A stretch of DNA of 64,000 nucleotides, taken from Variovorax sp. Sphag1AA (GTDB lineage Bacteria > Pseudomonadota > Gammaproteobacteria > Burkholderiales > Burkholderiaceae_C). Shown in pieces: positions 54,927 to 63,690 of this stretch (positions within the stretch are counted from its first letter, which is position 1; each line of letters starts with the position of its first letter). The translations under genes were made by a program, and so were the position numbers. The DNA lies in NCBI RefSeq assembly GCF_014192575.1, contig NZ_JACHYC010000013.1, positions 1 through 64,000 of the forward strand, read 5' to 3'. The notes under the pieces were generated by a model, which was not told where the DNA came from, made no database searches, and saw only the letters and a program-made list of their open reading frames with translations.

Positions 54927-55697
54927 TCAGCGGGCCTCTTGTGCGAGTTCAGCCTGCGCGCGTATCAAGGACCGATCCGACACACCCACTACCCCCGAGA
55001 ACGGCGTATCGAGTTCGAGGATGATGAAGATCGAGCAAGCAAAGGCGATGGCGCAAGTACACAGGGCGAAATAGACGCTCCGATTGCCCACCAGGAACAC
55101 ACCCAGGCCGAAATAGATGACCGTGACCCAGCCGGTCACGACGACGAGCAACGCGGTTGGCACGGTGCTTGTTCCGTGTTCCGCGACGAGCACGCGGTCA
55201 TGCGCGATCGTGGTCGAGAGCTGCATCGCGCGTGTTTGGTGCCACTTCTCTGCATCGGTGTGTGGGGAGAGCGACAGGATGGTCTGCTGAAGCTCCGAGA
55301 CCGCGCGCAGGTTCCTGAACCAGTCCTTGTCGTCGACGTCGTGCCGCCCTTCCCGGCTGGCCAGCCGCGTGATGTCGTCGAGCACCTGCCTGAGCCGCGA
55401 GCGGGCTGGCTGCGCCTCCTGGCCGAGCGCCATCAGCGTTCGGTCGAGCAGCACGATGGACGTCGCGGTCTGAACCAGCTCCGCCTCGCGCTCGTCGAAC
55501 GAACGCTTCGCCGACGTAATCATCAGGCCCAGAACGAGCGCCAGAAGCGTCGCAAGCATCCCGATGCCGATCTTGGCAGAGTCACGCGCATCATTGATCA
55601 GATGGTGGCTCGGAAGGAACGCGGCAAGCCGGATGCCCAGCCCGAGTGCTGCCAGCGTGAGCAGAAGGACGATTGCGGCGGCGGCGTAGGAGATCAT
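54927..55697 (-). CDS. DUF4239/bestrophin-like membrane protein
   Basis: A 256-residue membrane protein with two N-terminal hydrophobic segments (AAIVLLLTLAALGLGIRLAA; IGIGMLATLLALVLGLM) and two at the C-terminus (LLVVVTGWVTVIYFGLGVF and YFALCTCAIAFACSIFI), with a charged helical region in between. This matches DUF4239-type proteins, sometimes described as bestrophin-like. Role unknown. It lies 7 bp beyond the GntR(UTRA) gene, same strand. Confidence 0.78.
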   Translation of the reverse strand: MISYAAAAIVLLLTLAALGLGIRLAAFLPSHHLINDARDSAKIGIGMLATLLALVLGLMITSAKRSFDEREAELVQTATSIVLLDRTLMALGQEAQPARSRLRQVLDDITRLASREGRHDVDDKDWFRNLRAVSELQQTILSLSPHTDAEKWHQTRAMQLSTTIAHDRVLVAEHGTSTVPTALLVVVTGWVTVIYFGLGVFLVGNRSVYFALCTCAIAFACSIFIILELDTPFSGVVGVSDRSLIRAQAELAQEAR

Positions 55698-55704
55698 GCC
55701 GGCG

Positions 55705-56526
55705 TCATTTTGCAGTTTTCGGTTCGTCGAGCACGATGCGCCCCGCCGTCAAGGTGTTGACGGTGGCAGCCGGGATCTCCATCAGGATGCTGGCGCGCTC
55801 GGCGACCATGTGCGCCGTGAGGTGCAGCACCGGGCGGTCTTCCAGGTCGTGCATCAGGCGCACGAGCTTGAGCAAGGGCCCGCCGACTTCGGTCTGTAGC
55901 AGTGCGGCGCGCTGCGGATCGGTCACCGCCGCGCTGATCTCCTGCACGACCCGGCCGAACTTCACGCCCTGGTCCATCAGGATTTCGTAGAGCGCGCGCT
56001 TCTTCAACGCGGCTTCGGTGGCGCGCCGGCCGATGGCCACTGGCACCCAGGCTTCGGTAAGCATGGCCGGGAGGCCGTCGCGATTGGAGCGCACGCGCAG
56101 CGCATGCACCGCCTTCTCGCCGGGGGTCAGCTCCAGAAGGCGCGCCACATCGGCTGGCGGTGCGGTCTGAACCACCTCCAACACACGCACGACCGTCTCG
56201 GTCGCGGTCTTGCGCAGGCTGTCGATCACGCTGAGGCTGGGCGCCGGCCGCCAGGACGCGCCCGCCTCGCCGCGCACGAAGGTGCCGCGGCCGTGGCGTC
56301 GCTCCACGAGGCCTTGAGCCGCCAAGTCGCTCAGCGCGCGACGCACCGTGATGCGCGAGACACCGAAGCGTTCGCATAGCTGCTCCTCGCCCGGCAATGC
56401 GCCGCCCGCGAACAGTCCACGCGAGATCTCGTCACGCAGCACCAGAAAGATTTGCCGATGCAGCGCCGTGCCGCGCGCGCTGCTCATGGAGTTGTCCGCC
56501 GTCGCCGTATTCATGGCCGCGAGCAT
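55705..56526 (-). CDS. GntR family regulator with UTRA domain (HutC group)
   Basis: A 273-residue regulator: N-terminal winged HTH (LHRQIFLVLRDEISRG, CERFGVSRITVRRALSDLAA) and a C-terminal UTRA ligand domain (~115-260; GEKAVHALRVRSNRDGLPAM, ERASILMEIPAATVNTL). It is divergent from the lyase/LeuCD/PrpD operon and is the likely repressor, responding to a pathway acid. ATG 56526 is listed; ATG 56514 and 56487 are alternatives. Confidence 0.87.
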   Translation of the reverse strand: MLAAMNTATADNSMSSARGTALHRQIFLVLRDEISRGLFAGGALPGEEQLCERFGVSRITVRRALSDLAAQGLVERRHGRGTFVRGEAGASWRPAPSLSVIDSLRKTATETVVRVLEVVQTAPPADVARLLELTPGEKAVHALRVRSNRDGLPAMLTEAWVPVAIGRRATEAALKKRALYEILMDQGVKFGRVVQEISAAVTDPQRAALLQTEVGGPLLKLVRLMHDLEDRPVLHLTAHMVAERASILMEIPAATVNTLTAGRIVLDEPKTAK

Positions 56527-56532
56527 AGCTGG

Positions 56533-56569
56533 TTGACTTGTTGTTATGTTGTGATATTCTTAATACAAC
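56533..56569 (+). promoter_or_regulatory. Promoter and probable operator of the lyase/PrpD operon
   Basis: TTGACT (56533-56538) and TATTCT (56555-56560) are spaced by 16 bp. GTTGT (56548-56552) and ACAAC (56565-56569) flank the -10 box as an inverted repeat, a good operator place for the divergent GntR(UTRA) protein. The start codon is at 56595. Confidence 0.55.
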
Positions 56570-56594
56570 TCGATCAATCCAAGAGACAACTGAC

Positions 56595-57473
56595 ATGAGC
56601 CACCCCGCCTCGCTTCTTCGGCAACTGCTGGCCGCGCCCGGCATGGTCATCGCCCCCGGCGCCTACGACTGCATCGGCGCGCGCCTGATCGAGCAGGCAG
56701 GCTTTCCGGCCGTCTACATGACCGGCGCGGGCACTTCCGCGTCACGCGGGTTTCCCGACTTCGGTCTTCTGGACATGAGCGAGATGGTGGGCAATGCGGC
56801 CACCATGGCGCGTTCGATCTCGGTGCCGCTCATCGCAGATGCCGACACCGGCTACGGCAACGAGCTGAACGTGACGCGCACCGTGCGCGAGTACGAATCG
56901 CGCGGCGTGGCCGCGATCCACATCGAAGACCAGGTCTCGCCCAAGCGCTGCGGGCACCTCGACGGCAAGGAGGTGGTTTCGCGCGAAGATTTCGTCTCGA
57001 AGATCCGCGCCGCAGTGGAAGCGCGTCGCACCAAGGACTTCATCGTGATCGCGCGCACCGACGCACGGGCCATGCTGTCGCTGGACGAAGCGATATGGCG
57101 CGCCAATGCGGCGCTCGACGCCGGTGCCGACATGGCCTTCGTCGAAGCCACCCAGAACCTGGATGAAGTGGCGGCCGTGCCCAAGCAGGTGAAAGGCCCT
57201 TGCCTGCTCAACGTCGTGCCCGGCGGGCGCACACCGATCTTCGACCTGCGGCAGGCGCAGGACATGGGCTACAAGCTTGCGATCCTGCCCGGCCTGATGC
57301 TCAAGGCCGCCATCGAGGCCGGCGATGCAGCACTCGCCGAACTCAAGCGCAATCATCAGGCGCCGCAGGTGACGCAGACCGTGGCCCAGACCTTCCGACG
57401 CTTCGGTGCTGACGAGTGGGACGCGCTGCGCACCCGCTTCAACGCAGGCGCCACCATGGAACAGAAGCGCTGA
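56595..57473 (+). CDS. Isocitrate lyase/PEP mutase superfamily lyase (methylisocitrate/dimethylmalate lyase-like)
   Basis: A 292-residue TIM-barrel lyase. The metal motif ADADTGYGN (Asp82/Asp84) and the catalytic-Cys segment EDQVSPKRCGHLDG (Cys119) mark a C-C lyase of the methylisocitrate lyase/2,3-dimethylmalate lyase branch rather than a PEP mutase. The product would be pyruvate or oxaloacetate plus an acid. First gene of the operon with LeuCD- and PrpD-like enzymes. ATG 56595 is preferred over an in-frame ATG at 56538. Exact substrate unknown. Confidence 0.83.
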   Translation: MSHPASLLRQLLAAPGMVIAPGAYDCIGARLIEQAGFPAVYMTGAGTSASRGFPDFGLLDMSEMVGNAATMARSISVPLIADADTGYGNELNVTRTVREYESRGVAAIHIEDQVSPKRCGHLDGKEVVSREDFVSKIRAAVEARRTKDFIVIARTDARAMLSLDEAIWRANAALDAGADMAFVEATQNLDEVAAVPKQVKGPCLLNVVPGGRTPIFDLRQAQDMGYKLAILPGLMLKAAIEAGDAALAELKRNHQAPQVTQTVAQTFRRFGADEWDALRTRFNAGATMEQKR

Positions 57474-57480
57474 GCCGGCC

Positions 57481-58887
57481 ATGAACGCGCGAACCCTCTT
57501 CGACAAGCTGTGGGATGCGCACGTGGTGCGCGACCTGGGCGATGGCTGGGCCCTGCTGCACATCGATCGTCACCTGCTGCACGACCTGTCCGGTCCGCCC
57601 GCGCTGGGCGAGGTCGCTGCGCGCGGGCTGCCGCTGCACAACCCCGAGCTGGTCTTTGCCACGCCGGACCACGCCGTCTCCAGCCAGCCGGGCCGCGTGG
57701 CGACGACTTTCCCGCTGGGCGGCCGGCTGCACGGCGCGCTCAAGCAGCTCGGCCAGAAGATGCACGTGCGACTCTTCGACCTGGGCGAGCCAGGCCAGGG
57801 CATCGTTCACGTGATGGGTCCGGAGCTGGGCATCGTGCTGCCTGGCCTCACCGTGATCTGCGGCGACAGCCACACCTGCACCAACGGCGGCCTGGGCGCC
57901 ATGGCCTTCGGTGTGGGCTCGTCGGAAAGCACTCATGCGCTGGCGACGCAGACACTGCGCCAGCAGAAGCCCCGGCAGATGCGCGTGCGGGTCGAAGGCC
58001 AGTTGCGCACCGGTGTCAGCGCGAAGGACCTGGCGCTGCACATCATTGGCAGGCTTGGCGCGGCCGCGGGCGTCGCGCATGCCATCGAGTTCGCTGGCCC
58101 GGGCATCGAGGCGATGGAAGTCGAAGGCCGGCTCACCCTGTGCAACCTCTCGGTGGAACTGGGTGCGCGCTTTGGCCTCGTGGCGCCGGACGAAAGGACC
58201 TTCGCCTATCTGCGCGGCCGCCCTTTCGCGCCACAGGTGGCAGACTTCGACGCGGCGGTCGCGCAATGGCGCGACCTGCACAGTGACGAAGGTGCCCGCT
58301 TCGATCGCGAGGAAGTCTTCGACGCAAACGCGGTGCGCCCGACCATCACCTGGGGCACGAGCCCCGAACACGCCATCCCCATCGACGGATACGTGCCGGA
58401 CCCGCAGGCTGCGAGCAACGATACGCAGCGCGACAACATCCGTGCAGCGCTGGACTACATGGGACTCGCGCCGGGCCAGAAGATCGCCGGCACGCCGGTG
58501 GATTGGGTCTTCATCGGTTCCTGCGCCAACGCACGCCTGTCGGACCTGCGCGCCGCCGCCGAGGTTGCACGTGGCCGCAAGGTGGCACCGGGCGTGAATG
58601 CGTGGGTCGTGCCCGGCTCCGAGAACGTCAAGCGCGAAGCCGAGGCCGAAGGCCTGCGCGCGGTGTTCGAGGCCGCCGGCTTCTCCTGGCGCGAACCCGG
58701 CTGCAGCATGTGCGTCGCCGCCAATGGCGAACAGGTACCGCCGCAGCAGCGGTCGGTCTCCACCTCCAACCGCAACTTCGTCGGCCGCCAGGGCCCCGGC
58801 GCGCGCACGCACCTCGCCAGCCCGGCGATGGCAGCCGCCGCAGCCATCGCCGGCGTCATCTGCGACATCGAATCGCTCCAGGCTTGA
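57481..58887 (+). CDS. Aconitase-family hydratase large subunit (LeuC-like)
   Basis: A 468-residue LeuC-type protein with the three 4Fe-4S cysteines: Cys348 (IGSCANARLSDL), Cys408 and Cys411 (EPGCSMCVA). The substrate loop CGDSHTCTNGG and VVPGSENVKREAEAEG are also seen. It may be a true 3-isopropylmalate dehydratase, but no leuA/leuB is near and the position after a methylisocitrate-like lyase suggests another hydroxy-acid substrate, such as dimethylmalate or a methylcitrate analogue. Starts 7 bp after the lyase. Confidence 0.88.
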   Translation: MNARTLFDKLWDAHVVRDLGDGWALLHIDRHLLHDLSGPPALGEVAARGLPLHNPELVFATPDHAVSSQPGRVATTFPLGGRLHGALKQLGQKMHVRLFDLGEPGQGIVHVMGPELGIVLPGLTVICGDSHTCTNGGLGAMAFGVGSSESTHALATQTLRQQKPRQMRVRVEGQLRTGVSAKDLALHIIGRLGAAAGVAHAIEFAGPGIEAMEVEGRLTLCNLSVELGARFGLVAPDERTFAYLRGRPFAPQVADFDAAVAQWRDLHSDEGARFDREEVFDANAVRPTITWGTSPEHAIPIDGYVPDPQAASNDTQRDNIRAALDYMGLAPGQKIAGTPVDWVFIGSCANARLSDLRAAAEVARGRKVAPGVNAWVVPGSENVKREAEAEGLRAVFEAAGFSWREPGCSMCVAANGEQVPPQQRSVSTSNRNFVGRQGPGARTHLASPAMAAAAAIAGVICDIESLQA

Positions 58888-58889
58888 AC

Positions 58890-59519
58890 ATGCAGCCCTT
58901 CGTCTCCGTCACCGGCGCCGCCGCGCACCTGCCGCGCGCCAACATCGACACCGATGTGATCGTGCGCATCGAGCGCCTCACCACGCTGACGCGCGACCAG
59001 CTCGGCCCCTATGCTCTCGAAGCCCTGCGCTACCGCGAGGACGGCAGCGAAGAGCCGGGCTTCGTCCTCAATCGACCGGCCTTCCGCGGCGCACCGATCT
59101 TGCTGGCCGGCGAGAACTTCGGCTGCGGCTCTTCGCGCGAGGGTGCGGTCTGGGCGCTGATGGGCATGGGCATCCGCTGCGTGATCGCGCCGAGCTTCGG
59201 CGACATCTTCTTCAACAACTGCTTCCAGAACGGAATGCTCGCGCTTCGCCTGCCTGCATCGGAAGTCGAGACGCTCGCTCGTGCGTGTGCGGACGGTTCC
59301 GCCCTCACCGTCGACCTGCAAGGTTGCACGCTCACACATGAAGCCGTCGGGACACGGCCCTTCAGCGTCGACCCATTGCGGCGCGAAGCCCTGCTGCTGG
59401 GCCTCGACGACATCGGCCTCACGCTGAAGGACGATGCGCTGATCCGCGCCTGGCAGGCGGCCGACCGCCAACGCCGCCCGTGGGCCTGGCCGGCATCAGC
59501 CGCGGAGCCGCGCGCATGA
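58890..59519 (+). CDS. Aconitase-family hydratase small subunit (LeuD-like)
   Basis: A 209-residue swivel-domain protein: NIDTDVIVRIERL, then the substrate loop ENFGCGSSREGAVWALMGMG and IAPSFGDIFFNNCFQNGML. Conserved GCGSSRE identifies it as the partner of the LeuC-like subunit. It starts 2 bp after the large subunit, so both are made together. Substrate specificity lies in the loop residues (PFSVDPLRREALLLG at the C-terminus) and is not known. Confidence 0.88.
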   Translation: MQPFVSVTGAAAHLPRANIDTDVIVRIERLTTLTRDQLGPYALEALRYREDGSEEPGFVLNRPAFRGAPILLAGENFGCGSSREGAVWALMGMGIRCVIAPSFGDIFFNNCFQNGMLALRLPASEVETLARACADGSALTVDLQGCTLTHEAVGTRPFSVDPLRREALLLGLDDIGLTLKDDALIRAWQAADRQRRPWAWPASAAEPRA

Positions 59520-60073
59520 GCCAAACCCCGATGAGCCCGTGGCTGCTGCGCTGGATCGGTCTGCCGCTGCGCGGGCGACGCGCCGGCGATGCCACGCTCG
59601 CGTGCAACGACCCGGTGCTGGCCGCGCTTCCGCAAACGCTGGCGCTGCACAGTGATTCCTTCAAGCATGGCCACGCGATGAACGTGCGGCAAGCAGGCAT
59701 CGGCGTGGGCGACAACCTTTCTCCCGAATTGCAGTGGGACACCTTGCCGGATGGCGCCACGCACTGGGCCCTGTTGATCGAGGACCCGGACGTGCCGCTT
59801 CGCCACGCCTACGTGCATGGCGTGGCCAGCGGCCCCGCCTCCGTCGCGCGGCTCGCCGAAGGCGAACTCGAGAGCTATGCCGGTGCACGACCGCTGCCGG
59901 GCCATGGCCCGCATCGCTATGTGTTCCAGCTCTTCGCGTTGACGCAGCCGCCCGACGCACCATCGACGCGCGAACAACTCATGCCATTGCTGCGCCGCCA
60001 TGCGGTGGCGCGCGGGCGGCTGGACGGCCTGTTCCGCCGCGACTGGCTGCGCGCGCGGCCGGTGGCTCCCTGA
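59516..60073 (+). CDS. PEBP (YbhB/YbcL) family protein
   Basis: A 185-residue phosphatidylethanolamine-binding-like protein. The ligand-site motifs LLIEDPDVP and GHGPHRYVFQLFAL are intact. Bacterial PEBPs are soluble anion- or phospho-ligand binding proteins of unclear role; some act as Raf-kinase-inhibitor-like factors. It is embedded in the operon with 4-bp overlap (ATGA) with the LeuD-like gene, which suggests a real part in the pathway rather than chance. Confidence 0.82.
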   Translation: MSQTPMSPWLLRWIGLPLRGRRAGDATLACNDPVLAALPQTLALHSDSFKHGHAMNVRQAGIGVGDNLSPELQWDTLPDGATHWALLIEDPDVPLRHAYVHGVASGPASVARLAEGELESYAGARPLPGHGPHRYVFQLFALTQPPDAPSTREQLMPLLRRHAVARGRLDGLFRRDWLRARPVAP

Positions 60074-60102
60074 AGCGACACCACTTTCGAGAAAGAACAC
60101 AC

Positions 60103-61098
60103 ATGACGATGGAGACAAGACGAATGAAAAGCCACGCGTGCCTTCGCGCCGCCGGCGCATTGGCAGCCGCCGCAATGCTGACCACCCCTGCAGTGCAAGC
60201 GCAGAGCCTCTGGAAGCCCGACCACCCTGTCTCGCTGGTCGTGCCCTACACGCCCGGCGGCGGCACCGATGCGACCGCCCGCGCCGTCGCACGCCGCCTG
60301 GGCGAGCTGTGGGGCCAGCCGGTGGTCGTGGAAAACATGCCGGGCGCCGACGGGCTGATCGGCACGCGGCGCGTCATGGACGCGCGGCCCGACGGCTACA
60401 CGCTGCTGTTGCAGGTGCCATCCATCGTCGTCACCAAGCACATGCCCGGGCTCAAGGGTGTGGACCCGATCCCTCGCTTGACGCCTGTTACCGCGGTCTC
60501 GATCTCGCCGGCCGCGATCGTTGCAAGCGCGAAGGTGCCGGCCAAGACCCTCGATGAATTCATCCGCTACTGCAAGACCGCGAGCACACCCTGCTCGCTG
60601 GCCAGCGGCGAGAGCCTCGCGCGTGTTTCGGCCAAGCAACTCGCGGCAGAGGCCGGCATTCCGAACCTGATCGTCGTCAACTACAAGGGCACCGGCGCGA
60701 TCGTCACCGACATGATCGCCAACAACGTGAACATGGCCTTCACCGGCATCACCGCCGCTCTGCCGCACTACAAGGCCGGCACGCTGAAGATCTTCGCCAC
60801 GCAAGGCCAGAAACGCGCCGCCGCGCTGCCTGAAGTGCCCACCACCGCCGAGGCTGGCTATCCGCAGTTCCAGTCGGTCACCTGGTATGGCCTCTTCGCG
60901 CCCAAGGGCACGCCGGCCGAGGTGACACAAGGCATCGTCGGCGCATTGCGCGAAGCCGTGAAGGATGCTGACGTGCAGAAGACCATCGCCGCGGCCGGCG
61001 CCGAGCCGCTCGTGAACACGCCTGCCGAATTCGCCGCGCAGATCCGCGAGGACAGCGCACGCATGGACGCACTGGTGAAGCTGTATCCGCTGGAGTGA
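60103..61098 (+). CDS. TctC/Bug family periplasmic solute-binding protein
   Basis: A 331-residue Bug receptor with a Sec signal (residues to ~35, PAVQAQSLWK). Marks: SLVVPYTPGGGTDATARAVA, VVENMPGADGLIGTRRVMDA and PKGTPAEVTQGIVGALREAV. Cys is seen in KTASTPCSLASG, unusual for the family. ATG 60103 is used; ATG 60124 (GGAGACAAGA upstream) is equally likely. First of two receptors in the operon; its ligand is probably the pathway substrate. Confidence 0.88.
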   Translation: MTMETRRMKSHACLRAAGALAAAAMLTTPAVQAQSLWKPDHPVSLVVPYTPGGGTDATARAVARRLGELWGQPVVVENMPGADGLIGTRRVMDARPDGYTLLLQVPSIVVTKHMPGLKGVDPIPRLTPVTAVSISPAAIVASAKVPAKTLDEFIRYCKTASTPCSLASGESLARVSAKQLAAEAGIPNLIVVNYKGTGAIVTDMIANNVNMAFTGITAALPHYKAGTLKIFATQGQKRAAALPEVPTTAEAGYPQFQSVTWYGLFAPKGTPAEVTQGIVGALREAVKDADVQKTIAAAGAEPLVNTPAEFAAQIREDSARMDALVKLYPLE

Positions 61099-61103
61099 AA
61101 CCG

Positions 61104-62540
61104 ATGAGCCTTGCATCCAAACCCACCGCCGCGACCGACCCGGCCGGGCCCACCGGGCAGCTTTGCGACTGGCTCGCCGGCTTCTCGCTCGACCACGCGC
61201 CAGCTTCGGCGCGCGAACGTGCCAAGGCACTGACGCTGGACGGCATCGGCTGCGCCATCGTCGGTGCCCAGTTGCCGTGGTCGCGCACCGCGGTGGAGAT
61301 CGTGCGCCGCTTCGAGGGCGCGGGCGATCGCAGCATCGTCGGATGGGGCGCGACTACCAGCGCGCCCGCGGCAGCGCTGCTCAACGGAACCTTCATCCAG
61401 GGCTTCGAACTGGACGACTATCACCCGCTGGGCCCACTGCACAGTGCGTCGATCGTGCTGCCCGCCCTGTGGGCCGCGGCCGAAGACAAAGGCAGAAAGG
61501 TCAGCGGCCGGCAGTTCGTCGAAGCCGCGCTGGCAGGCTACGAAGTGGGCCCGCGCGTGGGCATGGCGCTGCACGGCGCGCAGATGCTGTCGCGCGGCTG
61601 GCACTCGGGGTCCGTCTTCGGCACGCATGCTGCCGCTGCGGCGGTAGGCAAGCTCATGCGCCTGGATGCCGCGCGCTTCGAAGATGCGCTGGGCCTGGCC
61701 GGCACGCAGTCGGCCGGGCTGATGGCGGCGCAGTACGAAGCCATGTGCAAGCGCATGCATCACGGTTTCTCAGCGCGCAACGGGCTCTACGCCGCCGTGC
61801 TGGCCGAAGGAGGCTACACCGGCATCAAGCGCGTGTTCGAGCGGCCCTACGGCGGCTTTCTCTCCACCTTCGGAGAAGGCCATGACCCCGATGCATCGCA
61901 GATCACCAGCGGCCTCGGCCAGCGCTGGGAGGTCGAGCGCATCGTGATCAAGCCCTATGCGGCCATGGGCGGCATCCACTCGCCGCTCGACGCGCTCTTC
62001 GATGTTGCCGCGCAGCGCCCGCTTCGGCCGCACGAGATCGCGAGGATCGAATGCGATGTCTCGCACGCCGTGTACCACCATGGCTGGTGGGTGCCCGAGC
62101 GGCCACTGACGCCCATCGGCGCGCAGATGAACATCGGCTATGCCCTGTCGGTGGCGGCCATCGACGGCGCCGCGATGGTGCGGCAGTTCTCGCCCGCGCG
62201 CATCGACGCCGACGATGTCTGGGCCCTGCTGCCCAAGGTCGAGGTGCGGCACGACCCGGCCTTCGACGTGGGCGGCATGCTCAAGCGCGGCCAGACCCGT
62301 GTGGCCGTGACTTTCACCGATGGGCAGCGCATCGTGGCCGACCGCAACAGCTCGCGCGTGATCGAGAAACCGCAGGACACCGCCGGCGTCGCCGCCAAGT
62401 TCCGCGACCTGACCGACGGACTGATCGATGCGCCGCGCCAGCGCGCCATCGAGGAGATGACGCTGGGTCTGGAAGACCTGCCTGACATACGCGAACTGAT
62501 GGCGCTGCTCGCGCCGCCCGTGCGCGCGGCCTTCGAGTGA
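61104..62540 (+). CDS. MmgE/PrpD family dehydratase
   Basis: A 478-residue MmgE/PrpD protein. Typical segments: HSASIVLPALWAAAEDKG, GGYTGIKRVFERPYGGFLST and VIKPYAAMGGIHSPLDAL. Family members dehydrate 2-methylcitrate or decarboxylate cis-aconitate. With the LeuCD-like hydratase and the lyase it could form a dehydrate-rehydrate-cleave module. ATG 61104 is chosen (GGAG upstream); GTG 61095 overlaps the receptor stop. No methylcitrate synthase is present. Confidence 0.87.
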   Translation: MSLASKPTAATDPAGPTGQLCDWLAGFSLDHAPASARERAKALTLDGIGCAIVGAQLPWSRTAVEIVRRFEGAGDRSIVGWGATTSAPAAALLNGTFIQGFELDDYHPLGPLHSASIVLPALWAAAEDKGRKVSGRQFVEAALAGYEVGPRVGMALHGAQMLSRGWHSGSVFGTHAAAAAVGKLMRLDAARFEDALGLAGTQSAGLMAAQYEAMCKRMHHGFSARNGLYAAVLAEGGYTGIKRVFERPYGGFLSTFGEGHDPDASQITSGLGQRWEVERIVIKPYAAMGGIHSPLDALFDVAAQRPLRPHEIARIECDVSHAVYHHGWWVPERPLTPIGAQMNIGYALSVAAIDGAAMVRQFSPARIDADDVWALLPKVEVRHDPAFDVGGMLKRGQTRVAVTFTDGQRIVADRNSSRVIEKPQDTAGVAAKFRDLTDGLIDAPRQRAIEEMTLGLEDLPDIRELMALLAPPVRAAFE

Positions 62541-62572
62541 ATCACAGACAGCATCGACACGGAGACAAGCCC

Positions 62573-63544
62573 ATGGACTCCTTTCGACGACTCGGCGCCG
62601 CCGCGCTTGCCGGCCTTGCCCTCAGCAGCGGCGCCTTCGCACAGGCCGACTGGCCCATGCGCCCGATCCGCATCGTGGCACCGTATGCGGCAGGTGGCGC
62701 CGGCGATGAGAGCGCCCGCACCATTGCAGAAGGCCTCTCGAAGGCACTCGGCCAGCCCGTGGTGGTGGACAACAAGCCCGGTGCCGGCGGAGTGATCGGC
62801 GCCGACATCGTCGCGAAGTCGCCGGCCGACGGCTACACACTGCTGGCAGGCGCCAACGGCACGCTGATCAATCCGCTGATTCACCGCAAGCTGCCCTACG
62901 CGGCGAGCGACCTGGTACCGGTGACCGGCGTGTCCTTCTCGCCCTCGTTGATCGTGGCGGATCCGACCATCAACGTGAACACCCTGGCGCAACTGCAGGT
63001 GCACGCGAAGGCCGATTCCAAGGGCATCTTCTTCGGCACTACCGGCATCGGCAGCACGGGGCATTTCTCGGGCGAGATGATCAAGGCAGCGCTCGGCGTG
63101 CCGCTCACTTTCGTTCAATACAAGGGCAGTGGCGAGACCGCCATGGCGCTGAGCTCGCACCAGGTGCAGCTGCTATCCGACGTGCCCAGCGTCGCCCTCG
63201 TGAACCTCGGAAAAGCCGGCAAGGTGCGCATGCTGGCCGTGGCCTCGGACAAGCGCATGCCGCAATTGCCCGATGTGCCGACCACGGCCGAAGCGGGCTA
63301 CCCTTCGATTCGCATGATCCATTGGCTGGGTCTCTTCGCGCCCAAGGGAACGCCGCCGGCGGTGCTCGACAAGCTCAACGCCGCGGCGCAGACCTTCATC
63401 AGCTCGCCAGCCCAACGCGCCGACATGGCCGCTCGAAACACGGAGCCCATGCTCGGCAACCGCGCGCAGTTCACCGCTTTCGTTGACAGCGAGACCGCAC
63501 GTCTTGGCAAGATGGCGAAGGATCTGAGCATGGTCGCGGAGTGA
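62573..63544 (+). CDS. TctC/Bug family periplasmic solute-binding protein
   Basis: A 323-residue Bug receptor with Sec signal MDSFRRLGAAALAGLALSS (cleavage after AFAQA). Marks: RIVAPYAAGGAGDESARTIA, VVDNKPGAGGVIGADIVAKS and PKGTPPAVLDKLNAAAQTFI. Second receptor of the operon, differing enough from the first to bind another ligand or isomer. ATG 62573 follows GGAGACAAGCCC. A hairpin follows 44 bp after the stop. Confidence 0.89.
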   Translation: MDSFRRLGAAALAGLALSSGAFAQADWPMRPIRIVAPYAAGGAGDESARTIAEGLSKALGQPVVVDNKPGAGGVIGADIVAKSPADGYTLLAGANGTLINPLIHRKLPYAASDLVPVTGVSFSPSLIVADPTINVNTLAQLQVHAKADSKGIFFGTTGIGSTGHFSGEMIKAALGVPLTFVQYKGSGETAMALSSHQVQLLSDVPSVALVNLGKAGKVRMLAVASDKRMPQLPDVPTTAEAGYPSIRMIHWLGLFAPKGTPPAVLDKLNAAAQTFISSPAQRADMAARNTEPMLGNRAQFTAFVDSETARLGKMAKDLSMVAE

Positions 63545-63587
63545 GCTGCACGCGCTGAGCGGGTCAGCGCCGAGCCACAAATGACGA

Positions 63588-63618
63588 AGGGGTTAGCAGC
63601 TATTCGCCGCTAACCCCT
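63588..63618. terminator. Hairpin between the receptor gene and the tRNA fragment
   Basis: AGGGGTTAGC (63588-63597) and GCTAACCCCT (63609-63618) form a perfect 10-bp stem with an 11-nt loop. It is followed by GTCAATTTTGG on the plus strand, so it can end the operon; there is no strong T-run. It may also have served the tRNA gene read from the other strand. Confidence 0.6.
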
Positions 63619-63626
63619 GTCAATTT

Positions 63627-63674
63627 TGGTCGGTGTGAAAGGATTCGAACCTTCTACCCCTTGCACCCCATGCA
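63627..63674 (-). other. tRNA-Pro(GGG) 3' fragment, attachment site of the integrated element
   Basis: On the minus strand the sequence ends GGTTCGAATCC-TTTCACACCGACCA with a T-arm, acceptor strand CACACCG, discriminator A and CCA at 63627-63629. The anticodon arm reads ATGGGGT GCAAG, i.e. anticodon GGG. Homology stops at GCA (63672-63674): the 5' half of the tRNA (D-arm, 5' acceptor CGGTGTG) is absent. So this is the displaced 3' half left by site-specific integration, with an intact tRNA expected at the far end of the element. Confidence 0.78.
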
Positions 63675-63690
63675 CTTAATATCGCATTGC

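Noticed and set aside
56595..57473. Calling the lyase a plain prpB
   Set aside because: No prpC or propionate regulator is linked and the partners are LeuCD-like, so specificity is left open.
63627..63674. Intact tRNA gene
   Set aside because: The D-arm and 5' acceptor strand are missing; only the 3' half is present.
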